NCBI GenBank assembly: GCA_030830245.1 | Contig: JAURNJ010000236.1 | Span: 1-10,221 of the forward strand | Origin: Novosphingobium sp. | GTDB lineage: Bacteria; Pseudomonadota; Alphaproteobacteria; Sphingomonadales; Sphingomonadaceae | Length of the DNA: 10,221 nucleotides | Reading direction: 5' to 3' | Part shown: piece after piece, positions 1 to 6,043 of the stretch | Numbering within the stretch: the stretch's first letter is position 1 | How the letters are laid out: every line of letters begins with the position of its first letter | Program-made: the position numbers and the translations under genes | The notes under the pieces: model-generated | Database searches by the model: none | What the model was told of the DNA's origin: nothing | Seen by the model: the letters and a program-made list of their open reading frames with translations, nothing else

Positions 1-636
1 ATGCTGCACCGGCTGAACCCGGTCCGTCTGGGATTCATCCGCTCTGCATTGGACCTGCATTTCGGCAGTGATCCGGCTTCGCTGCGGCCGCTGGCGGTCA
101 AGCGCGCGCTCGATGTCGGTTGCGGCGCGGGCCTGTTGTGCGAGCCGCTGACACGGCTGGGCGCCTCGGTAACGGGCGTTGATGCTGCGCCGGAAAACGT
201 GGAGGCGGCGCGCGATCATGCCGAGGCGATGGGCCTGGCGATCGATTACCGGCAGGGCGAACTGGGTAGCCTGGGTTTGCCGCAGTTCGACCTGGTCTGC
301 GCACTCGAAGTGATCGAGCACGTTGCCGACAAAGCGGATTTCATCGCCGCCCTTGCCGCGCGGCTGGCTCCCGGCGGATTGCTGGTGCTCTCGACACCCA
401 ACCGAACCGCACGTTCCAGGCTGCTGCTGGTCGAAGCGGCAGAGCGGATCGGCGCGATCCCGAAGGGTACGCACCACTGGGACGATTTCGTTACGCCGGA
501 GGAACTGGATGGCCTGCTCGGCGAGGCGGGCCTGACCATGGACGAGCCGCGCGGGATTTCATGGTCGCCGCTGCAAGGCCTGCACCTGTCAGACGATCTT
601 GCGCTGAATTACATCGTGACCGCGCGTCAGACTTGA
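1..636 (+). CDS. ubiG: Ubiquinone biosynthesis O-methyltransferase UbiG (5'-truncated by window edge)
   Basis: SAM-dependent methyltransferase that performs both O-methylation steps in ubiquinone synthesis. The visible 211 residues carry the class I methyltransferase core. Glycine-rich motif I reads LDVGCGAG (about residues 38-45), an acidic residue follows in VTGVDAAP, then LVCALEVIEHV (about 98-108) and GGLLVLSTPNRT (about 125-136). The opening LHRLNPVRLGFI matches a segment that lies about 35 residues inside E. coli UbiG (LHRINPLRLGYI). The ATG at base 1 is therefore probably an internal methionine, and the true start lies upstream of the window. The TGA stop at 634-636 overlaps the 3' end of the convergent small gene by 10 bases. 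The family call is firm; the exact N-terminus cannot be seen. Confidence 0.93.
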   Translation: MLHRLNPVRLGFIRSALDLHFGSDPASLRPLAVKRALDVGCGAGLLCEPLTRLGASVTGVDAAPENVEAARDHAEAMGLAIDYRQGELGSLGLPQFDLVCALEVIEHVADKADFIAALAARLAPGGLLVLSTPNRTARSRLLLVEAAERIGAIPKGTHHWDDFVTPEELDGLLGEAGLTMDEPRGISWSPLQGLHLSDDLALNYIVTARQT

Positions 637-886
637 TCGAAGACGCCTTCGCCAAGTTCCTCGGTAAACGCGGCAACCCAATCAAGCCCGATGCCGCCGA
701 TGTAGCCTTCGCTTTTGTCGGTCGCGATATTGGTCACCGTCACTTCATAGCGCGCAGTGAACATCCCGCCCCGTCCGGTTCCGGTTCCATGAACGACACA
801 TCGAAAGCGAACGTTGCCGGATCGCGATCGCTGGCTGCGACAATGTCCTTCGCCTGATCGATTTCCTTTTCGTGCAAGGGCTTCAT
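627..886 (-). pseudogene. Small hypothetical protein gene interrupted by an apparent 1-base frameshift
   Basis: Two overlapping minus-strand frames read as one protein. From ATG 886 the first frame gives MKPLHEKEIDQAKDIVA and runs to ...SFMEPEPDGAG, then turns to nonsense and stops. From about base 764 the next frame gives MFTARYEVTVTN...YIGGIGLDWVAAF...VFDQV and stops at TGA 629-627. Upstream, that second frame is Arg-rich nonsense. Adding one base in the G-rich run (plus-strand CCCGCCCC, 765-772) restores one continuous 86-residue acidic protein. The start is supported by a GGGAGAG ribosome site just upstream. There is no signal peptide or membrane segment, and I do not recognise the family. 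The break could be a sequencing error at a homopolymer, a true recent inactivation, or less likely a -1 ribosomal frameshift. The ATG at 764 could also start a 45-residue fragment on its own. Confidence 0.72.
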
Positions 887-975
887 GGCGTCTCTCCCGG
901 AAATCTGTCCGCTTCGCATCCAACTTCGGGCCGGACAGCGCGAATTCAAGTCCTTTCCTGAACAGTGCACTTGTG

Positions 976-989
976 GCCGCTTAAGCGGC
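976..989. repeat. Perfect 14-bp palindrome in the divergent intergenic region
   Basis: GCCGCTTAAGCGGC is its own reverse complement. It lies about 85 bases upstream of the outer-membrane protein start and about 90 bases upstream of the minus-strand small gene start. It could be an operator for either gene. Nothing follows it that looks like a terminator T-tract. The rest of 887-1073 holds no gene. It has a looser 7-bp inverted repeat, CTGTCCG (905-911) with CGGACAG (932-938), and no convincing -35/-10 pair. Confidence 0.5.
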
Positions 990-1073
990 GATTCAGCCGT
1001 TCCCCGCAATTAGGCCCGCGCAAGGGAGTGGGTCCATCGCCGAACGCTGTCGGCCATCACGGGAGGAATTCTC

Positions 1074-1640
1074 ATGCACAACGCGAAAATCCTGAAACCT
1101 GGCCTTGCCGTTCTCGCCCTGGCCCTTGCTGGCGCTCCCCAAATTGCGAGCGCGGAAGCCTTCAACGGCCCCTATGCCGGGGTCGAAGCGGGACTTGGCA
1201 AGATAAAGGCCGAAGGCTCGATCCTGACCGGCCCGATCAAGATCACGGACGATTCGGCTTCTGTCGGGGTCGTGGCAGGTTACCGCATGCCAGTTGCCGA
1301 GGGTCTGCCCGTGGTTCTCGGGGTCGAGGGCAATCTCGGTCTCTATACCGAAGGCGGCGACGCACGTTACGGCCTTGCCGGCATCGGCGGCATGAAGATC
1401 GGCGATTCGGCCCTGCTCTACGGCAAGGTCGGCTATGCTTGGCATGATGGGGTGGGGAACGGAGCCGGGAGTGGCCTCGACGGCGTGCTGTTAGGAGGCG
1501 GCGCGGAAGTGGCGCTGAGCGAGCGGATCAGCGCACGCGCCGAATACCGCCAGATCGACTACAACGAGATCGATTTCCCCGACAACTCTCTGGACTACAC
1601 CGGCCATGAATTCATGGCAGGCGTGCTGTTCAACTTCTGA
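1074..1640 (+). CDS. Outer-membrane beta-barrel protein (OmpA-like/porin family, small)
   Basis: A 188-residue secreted protein. The N-terminus is a clear Sec signal peptide: a basic stretch (HNAKILK), a hydrophobic core (LAVLALALAG), and a cleavage site after Ala27 (IASA|EAF). The mature part of about 161 residues begins NGPYAGVEAGLG, typical of the first strand of 8-stranded OmpA-like barrels. It continues with alternating Gly/aromatic strands such as LLYGKVGYAWHDG and ISARAEYRQIDY. It ends in Phe (GVLFNF), the usual C-terminal outer-membrane insertion signal. The start at 1074 is preceded by a strong GGAGGA ribosome site at 1062-1067. It stands alone between divergent and convergent neighbours and is probably monocistronic. 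The specific role (structural, adhesion or small-solute passage) cannot be told from sequence. Confidence 0.88.
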   Translation: MHNAKILKPGLAVLALALAGAPQIASAEAFNGPYAGVEAGLGKIKAEGSILTGPIKITDDSASVGVVAGYRMPVAEGLPVVLGVEGNLGLYTEGGDARYGLAGIGGMKIGDSALLYGKVGYAWHDGVGNGAGSGLDGVLLGGGAEVALSERISARAEYRQIDYNEIDFPDNSLDYTGHEFMAGVLFNF

Positions 1641-1657
1641 TAAATGATCCGCAACAC

Positions 1658-1691
1658 GCTGACCGGCAGGGTAGCGGCCTTGCCGGTCAGC
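1658..1691. terminator. Hairpin between convergent genes, possible bidirectional terminator
   Basis: An 11-bp perfect stem, GCTGACCGGCA (1658-1668) with TGCCGGTCAGC (1681-1691), encloses a 12-base loop. It lies 17 bases after the beta-barrel gene stop, and its right arm contains the phaZ stop codon (1687-1689). There is no strong T-run on the plus side. On the minus side a weak ATCATTTAT stretch follows. The position and stem suggest transcription termination for one or both genes, but Rho-independence is not secure. Confidence 0.55.
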
Positions 1692-2910
1692 TCATTGCCA
1701 AGACCAGGTTGCGCACTTGCGGATATACCTGCTTTTCCCACTTCGAGCCGGAAAACACGCCATAGTGGCCAACACCCAGCTGGAGGTAGTGCCTCTTCAG
1801 ATGCGGGCGCAGGCTTGAGCAAAGCGTGTGTGCAGCTGCTGTCTGACCGACGGCGCAGATATCGTCTCGCTCTCCTTCTACCGTGAGCAGGGCAGTGCGG
1901 CGGATCGCATTGCAATCAACCTTCCGTTCGCCGCGATAGGTAAGCTCGCCCTTGGCCAGCAACATGCGTTGGAAAACCTTGTCGATGGTCTCGAGGTAGA
2001 AATCGGCGGAAAGATCGAGCACCGCGAAATACTCGTCGTAAAAGTCCTTGATCTTGGTCGCGGCCTGCTCCTCGCCCGCAACGAGATGCCGGTATAACTG
2101 ACGCTGTTGCTCCCAATGGCGGCCGGAATTCATCGACATGAAGGCGGTTAGCTGGAGAAAGCCGGGATAGACCTTGCGGCCCCGACCCGCATAGCGCGCG
2201 GGCACCTTGTAGATCACATTGTTCTCGAACCACGAATAAGGATTGCTTGTCGCCAATTCGTTGACCACTGTCGGCGAAACGCGCGTATCAACCGCCCCCC
2301 CGCGCAAGGTAAGCGTGCGCGGCACGCACGGATCGCGATCCTCCGCCATCAGCGCTGTAGCCACCCGCGCAGGAACGCAAGGCTGACATACTGCAAGCAT
2401 GTGTGTGCCAGGGCCCAGTTCATGCATGAAGCGGATGATGTAGTCGACATAATCGTCGAACCCGAAGCGTCCTTCGACCAGAGGCACATCACGCGCGTTC
2501 TTCCAGTCCATGATGTAGACATCGTGATCGCGCAGCAGCGTCTCGACTGTGTTGCGCAGCAGCGTGGCAAAGTGACCCGAGAGCGGCGCGACCACCAGCA
2601 TCCGGGGTTGCGGCGTCTGCACATCCGGCTTTGCAAAATGGAGCAGGTCTCCGAACGGCAAGTCGAGCACGACCTCTTCGAAAACATCGACCTCGGCATT
2701 GCCGACCATGACCCGGTCAATCGCATAGTCCGGTCGCCGGTGCGTCAATTTTGCACCTGCGAACACTTCGTTGAGCGCGAAATATCTTTTCAGCCATGGA
2801 TTGTCGGCAATCGGGCCAAGGTATCGGCTGCCGAGTCGAACGGCAGTATCGGCGGCAAACCGCGCCGGAGCCATCAGATCGGAGAATGCCTGATAGCCCT
2901 TATAGAGCAT
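1687..2910 (-). CDS. phaZ: Intracellular polyhydroxyalkanoate (PHB) depolymerase
   Basis: Cytoplasmic alpha/beta-hydrolase that breaks down stored poly-3-hydroxybutyrate granules. From ATG 2910 it is 407 residues, the usual length for the PhaZ1-type family, and opens MLYKGYQAF as that family does. The nucleophile motif is AVCQPC with Cys175 in place of the usual Ser, as in Ralstonia PhaZ1 (Cys183). Asp349 (VEGERDD) and His382 (GVGHYGVFSG) fit the known Cys-Asp-His triad in order and spacing. The conserved block GGAVDTRVSPTVVNELA and the segment YPGFLQLTAFMSMN are also present. There is no signal peptide, which fits an intracellular enzyme. An in-frame ATG at 3006 would add 32 residues with unusual composition, preceded by a GGCGGG-type site, so the start is not fully settled. 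No PHA synthase or phasin lies in the window. Confidence 0.9.
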   Translation of the reverse strand: MLYKGYQAFSDLMAPARFAADTAVRLGSRYLGPIADNPWLKRYFALNEVFAGAKLTHRRPDYAIDRVMVGNAEVDVFEEVVLDLPFGDLLHFAKPDVQTPQPRMLVVAPLSGHFATLLRNTVETLLRDHDVYIMDWKNARDVPLVEGRFGFDDYVDYIIRFMHELGPGTHMLAVCQPCVPARVATALMAEDRDPCVPRTLTLRGGAVDTRVSPTVVNELATSNPYSWFENNVIYKVPARYAGRGRKVYPGFLQLTAFMSMNSGRHWEQQRQLYRHLVAGEEQAATKIKDFYDEYFAVLDLSADFYLETIDKVFQRMLLAKGELTYRGERKVDCNAIRRTALLTVEGERDDICAVGQTAAAHTLCSSLRPHLKRHYLQLGVGHYGVFSGSKWEKQVYPQVRNLVLAMS

Positions 2911-3035
2911 CGGTGTTCCGTCTTGCCACTTTGCTGGATGTTCCGATTCGCATTTGCCAAACCCCTGCAATGGAGTCATGCTGCAGTGCATCATCGCGGA
3001 ATGCAAGCCCGCCTTTCGAGCAAACGGGGACTTAA

Positions 3036-3689
3036 ATGAGCAAGGCCGAACTGACGATTTCCAGCAAGACCTATTCGGCGTGGTCGCTGCGCGGCTGGCT
3101 CCTGTGCCACCTTGCGGGGTTGAATGTGCAAGAAAAGCCGGTTGACAATGATGAGTCCAACCGGGCCGAGCTTCTCCTGCTTTCGCCCTCGGTGCTGGTT
3201 CCCCGGCTCAGCCACGAAGGCGCAAGCGTGTGGGATACGCTGGCAATCGCCGAATACCTCAACGAGTGTTTTCCCGAGGCCAGGATGCTGCCCGCCGACA
3301 AGATCGCGCGCGCTCACTGCCGCTCGATCTCGGGCGAAATCCATTCAGGCTTCACCAACCTGAGATCTGCCCTGCCGATGAATCTCAAGGCGAAGCACGA
3401 ACGTTTCCCCGTGTTCAGCGGTGCAAAGCCGGACATAGAGCGGATCGAGGCGATCTGGCAGGAGTGCCTCGCGACATATGGCGGGCCATACCTATTTGGC
3501 GAAAGGCCGACCATAGCCGATGCCATGTATGCGCCGGTGACAACCCGTTTTGTTACCTATGGAGTGGAAATCTCGCCCGATTGTCTGGCCTATTGCCAGA
3601 CAATCGCAGCATGGGAACCGATGCGCCAGTGGAAAGCTGGCGCTTTGGCCGAGCCCGAAGAAATGGAAGAACTGGACGCCGAATTCTAG
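3036..3689 (+). CDS. Glutathione S-transferase family protein
   Basis: A 217-residue soluble GST-fold protein. The N-terminal thioredoxin-like domain (about 1-82) starts with SSKTYSAWSLRGWL, where a Ser/Tyr in this loop is the likely glutathione-activating residue. It includes the cis-proline motif VPRL (Pro56), and WDTLAIAEYL (66-75), which replaces the common E-S pair of the glutathione site with D-T. The helical C-terminal domain (about 90-210) contains FGERPTIADAMYAPV (154-168) with the Thr-x-x-Asp N-capping box (T159, D162). This matches the GST subgroup common in proteobacteria with an SxxS-type N-terminus. The substrate is unknown. A GGGGA ribosome site precedes ATG 3036. It diverges from phaZ and ends one base short of the next, convergent gene. 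Confidence 0.88.
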   Translation: MSKAELTISSKTYSAWSLRGWLLCHLAGLNVQEKPVDNDESNRAELLLLSPSVLVPRLSHEGASVWDTLAIAEYLNECFPEARMLPADKIARAHCRSISGEIHSGFTNLRSALPMNLKAKHERFPVFSGAKPDIERIEAIWQECLATYGGPYLFGERPTIADAMYAPVTTRFVTYGVEISPDCLAYCQTIAAWEPMRQWKAGALAEPEEMEELDAEF

Positions 3690-3690
3690 C

Positions 3691-4038
3691 CTATCCAAGG
3701 GCCTCCTGCCATTCATCAGACTTGAACCCGACCAGCAAACCGCCTGGATGCTCGACGATCGGGCGTTTTATGCAGCTGGGATTGGCGGCCATGACCCGCA
3801 CTGCCTTGGCCGCATCGAGATCGGCCTTGTCCTCCTCAGGCAGCTTGCGAAAGGTGGTTCCGGCGCGGTTCAGGACCTTCTCCCACCCGGCCGATGCAAC
3901 CCAGGCCTCCAGCTTGCCGGTATCCGCGCCGTCCTTCTTGTAGTCGTGAAAGGCATGGTCGATGCCATTCGCCTCCAGCCAGTTGCACGCCTTCTTGACC
4001 GTGTCGCAATTGGGGATGCCATAGACGGTAACGGTCAC
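3691..4038 (-). CDS. ArsC/Spx-like (YffB-type) thioredoxin-fold protein
   Basis: A 115-residue protein of the arsenate reductase-like superfamily. It opens VYGIPNCDTVKKACNWLE, with a single redox-type Cys11 in the NCDTVKKA motif typical of YffB/Spx relatives. Later come NRAGTTFRKL (57-66) and CIKRPIVE (89-96), the conserved Arg-Pro loop. The closest known type is YffB, a putative glutathione-dependent reductase; true arsenate reduction is not shown. The start is taken as GTG 4038 because an AAAGGAG ribosome site precedes it and homology begins there; upstream in-frame sequence is arginine-rich nonsense. The GTG overlaps the stop of the ABM gene (GTGA), implying translational coupling. Its own stop (TAG, 3693-3691) is one base from the GST stop. 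Confidence 0.86.
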   Translation of the reverse strand: MTVTVYGIPNCDTVKKACNWLEANGIDHAFHDYKKDGADTGKLEAWVASAGWEKVLNRAGTTFRKLPEEDKADLDAAKAVRVMAANPSCIKRPIVEHPGGLLVGFKSDEWQEALG

Positions 4039-4346
4039 GCGTCGCTCCTTTCGAACCGGTGGATGCGCATATCGGCGCAGGCAAACAGGGTGTAATCCTC
4101 GTAATATTCGGCACGGCCCTTGTGCTGGACCGCGCGGTGATCGGCATGTTCGGCCCAGGAGCGAGCCGCAGCCTCGCTCTCCCATTCGGACAGGGCAATC
4201 ACTTCGCCATCGTCCGAGGCATAGCTCTTGAACGAGAGATAGCCGGGCTGAGCCATGGCAAGCCGTTCCATCCGCTCCGCATCGGCGGCATAGGCTGCTG
4301 CATCGAGCCCTGCTCGTTTGCGATTGCGGAAGACGACGAGGAACAT
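4035..4346 (-). CDS. Antibiotic biosynthesis monooxygenase (ABM) domain protein
   Basis: A 103-residue protein with a dimeric alpha/beta ferredoxin-like ABM fold. Beta-strand 1 reads [10 protein letters not shown]. It is followed by a helix with [17 protein letters not shown] (26-42), then [23 protein letters not shown] (49-71), where Trp64 and His67/His70 stand in the usual ABM positions, and finally [11 protein letters not shown]. Small members of this family include heme-degrading and quinol-oxidising enzymes, but many are uncharacterised. The name does not imply antibiotic synthesis here. ATG 4346 is chosen because homology starts there; the upstream in-frame extension from 4442 runs into the aroC coding region. 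The ribosome site is weak. It is first in a two-gene unit, coupled through GTGA to the ArsC/Spx-like gene, which suggests a redox or stress role (inference). Confidence 0.83.
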   Translation of the reverse strand: MFLVVFRNRKRAGLDAAAYAADAERMERLAMAQPGYLSFKSYASDDGEVIALSEWESEAAARSWAEHADHRAVQHKGRAEYYEDYTLFACADMRIHRFERSDA

Positions 4347-4375
4347 GGGACTTGTCTTACCCGCGATATGGACAA

Positions 4376-4391
4376 TCGCGCAATTGCGCGA
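4376..4391. repeat. Perfect 16-bp palindrome between divergent ABM gene and aroC
   Basis: TCGCGCAATTGCGCGA is fully self-complementary. It sits 13 bases upstream of the aroC ATG and 29 bases upstream of the ABM gene start, inside a 58-base divergent intergenic region. It could be an operator serving both genes or a small hairpin in the aroC leader. I do not match it to a known regulator site. Confidence 0.6.
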
Positions 4392-4404
4392 CAAAGCCGA
4401 GCGC

Positions 4405-5472
4405 ATGAGCATCAACAGCTTCGGCCACCTTTTCCGGTTCACGACCTGGGGCGAAAGCCACGGGCCAGCACTGGGCGCGGTCGTCGACGGCTGCCCGCCA
4501 GGCCTGGAGATCGACGAGTCCGCGATCCAGCCCTACCTCGATGCGAGGCGGCCCGGACAGTCGAAGTTCACTACCCAGCGCAACGAGCCGGATGCGGTGC
4601 GTATCCTCTCGGGTGTGTTCGAGGGACGCACCACCGGCACGCCAATCTCGCTAATGATCGAAAACACCGACCAGCGTTCGAAGGATTACTCCGAAGTTGC
4701 CAAGGCCTATCGCCCCGGCCACGCCGACTATGCCTATGACGCCAAGTACGGTTTTCGTGACTATCGCGGTGGCGGGCGAAGCTCCGCACGAGAGACTGCG
4801 GCGCGGGTCGCGGCGGGCGGCGTTGCCCGGCAGGTGATCCCCGAAGTCTCGATCCTGGCCTATCTAACCGAGATCGGCGGCGATGCCATCAACCGCGCAA
4901 GTTTCGATTCGGGAGAGATTGGCAACAACCCGTTCTTCTGCCCTGACGCGGCAGCGGCGAAACGCTGGGAAGCTCTGGTCGATGGAGCGCGCAAGGCGGG
5001 CTCCTCGCTGGGCGCAGTCGTCGAATGCGTTGCCACCGGGGTTCCCGCTGGCTGGGGCGCGCCGCTCTATGCCAAGCTCGATGCCGATCTGGCGAGCGCG
5101 ATGATGGGGATCAACGCGGTCAAGGGCGTGGAGATCGGCGACGGGTTCGCCGCCGCGCGCCTGACCGGAGAAGGCAACGCCGATCCGATGCGACCCGGAC
5201 AAGGCGGCCCCGACTTCACCGCCAACCATGCGGGCGGGATCGCGGGCGGCATCTCGACCGGGCAACCGGTGGTGGTGCGGGTCGCTTTCAAGCCGACCTC
5301 ATCGATCCTGACGCCGGTCGAGACGATCACGCGCGAAGGCGAGGCGACCGAACTTTTCACCAAGGGCCGCCACGATCCCTGCGTCGGCATTCGCGGCGCA
5401 CCGGTGGTCGAGGCGATGATGGCGCTGGTACTGGCGGACCACAAGCTGCTGCACCGAGGGCAGTGCGGCTGA
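4405..5472 (+). CDS. aroC: Chorismate synthase
   Basis: Catalyses the last shikimate-pathway step, EPSP to chorismate, using reduced FMN, in the cytoplasm. It is 355 residues, normal for the family. Signatures are GESHGPALG (16-24, His19), DARRPGQSK (46-54), RPGHADYAY (103-111, His106), [10 protein letters not shown] (122-131) and, near the C-terminus, [18 protein letters not shown]. The two histidines correspond to the known acid-base residues (His17 and His106 in the Neurospora enzyme). ATG 4405 begins [17 protein letters not shown], the standard family N-terminus. A longer frame from 4318 would overlap the divergent ABM gene and is not homologous. The ribosome site is poor (only a loose GAG near 4400). 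It converges on the Smr gene with a 6-base gap. Confidence 0.97.
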   Translation: MSINSFGHLFRFTTWGESHGPALGAVVDGCPPGLEIDESAIQPYLDARRPGQSKFTTQRNEPDAVRILSGVFEGRTTGTPISLMIENTDQRSKDYSEVAKAYRPGHADYAYDAKYGFRDYRGGGRSSARETAARVAAGGVARQVIPEVSILAYLTEIGGDAINRASFDSGEIGNNPFFCPDAAAAKRWEALVDGARKAGSSLGAVVECVATGVPAGWGAPLYAKLDADLASAMMGINAVKGVEIGDGFAAARLTGEGNADPMRPGQGGPDFTANHAGGIAGGISTGQPVVVRVAFKPTSSILTPVETITREGEATELFTKGRHDPCVGIRGAPVVEAMMALVLADHKLLHRGQCG

Positions 5473-5478
5473 AACTGA

Positions 5479-6036
5479 TCAGCGCCGACGCCTGAGCACC
5501 ACATAAAGTGCGCCCTGCCCGCCGTGACGGGGATGCGCGCCTCGTATTGCGGCGATGTCGTGCGCATGTTCGCTTGAGGCCAACCAATCGACAACCTTGG
5601 CCCGGATGGCGCCGCGCCGGTTGGTCCGGTCAGCAGGATCGGCTTGACGCGGCTTGCCGGTCACCAGCAGCACCAGCCGCGCACCCATATGTTTTGCCTG
5701 CGCCAATCCGTGCAACAGCCGCGAATGCGCCTGGTCGAGGGTGCAGCCATGCAGGTCGAGAGTAAAATCAGGCGACACCTGTCCCCTTGCCAGCTTGCGG
5801 TCCCAGCCTGTGTCGAGGCCATGCACGCCGATCTGGCGAGGATGAGGCGCTTGCGATTGCGCAGGCACCGGGCTGGCGGGTGCAGCGGGTTGTGGCGTAG
5901 GAGCAGTTCGAGCCACTGCCCGGTGAGGCAAAGTCGCAGGCCTGTGCGTCGAGCCGCCAAGAGGCGTCACCGTGCTCGCCACCCGCGCCCACAATTCCGC
6001 TTCCTCGGGCGAAAGGCCGCGCGTGGTCCGGCTCAT
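5479..6036 (-). CDS. Smr-domain protein
   Basis: A 185-residue protein with a C-terminal Smr (small MutS-related) domain, a putative DNA/RNA nicking or binding module. The N-terminal helix (about 7-22, LSPEEAELWARVAS) is followed by a Pro/Ala-rich, disordered linker (about 32-67). The Smr domain (about 90-185) carries LDLHG (93-97), VLLVTGKP (122-129) and HGGQGALYVVLRRRR (171-185). The usual TGKG is changed to TGKP here. This architecture is the stand-alone SmrA/YdaL-like type. It is third in the Tim44-like/mltA/smr operon, starting 7 bases after the mltA stop. Its substrate in this organism is unknown, and the operon position alone does not tie it to the envelope. Confidence 0.88.
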   Translation of the reverse strand: MSRTTRGLSPEEAELWARVASTVTPLGGSTHRPATLPHRAVARTAPTPQPAAPASPVPAQSQAPHPRQIGVHGLDTGWDRKLARGQVSPDFTLDLHGCTLDQAHSRLLHGLAQAKHMGARLVLLVTGKPRQADPADRTNRRGAIRAKVVDWLASSEHAHDIAAIRGAHPRHGGQGALYVVLRRRR

Positions 6037-6043
6037 CGCAATA

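Noticed and set aside
2401..3039. A 212-codon plus-strand frame opposite phaZ
   Set aside because: It is antisense to the conserved phaZ coding region and has unnatural composition; phaZ has its full catalytic triad.
3691..4038. A true arsenate-resistance gene
   Set aside because: The motif fits YffB/Spx-like relatives, and no arsenical pump, ArsR or ArsH lies nearby, so arsenate reduction is not supported.
4039..4185. An upstream extension of the ArsC/Spx-like gene from ATG 4185
   Set aside because: The extra residues are Arg/Cys/Gly-rich nonsense antiparallel to nothing conserved and lie in another frame of the ABM gene; GTG 4038 has a strong ribosome site.
4318..4404. An upstream extension of aroC
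   Set aside because: It would overlap the divergent ABM gene and adds residues not seen in chorismate synthases, whose N-terminus matches from ATG 4405.
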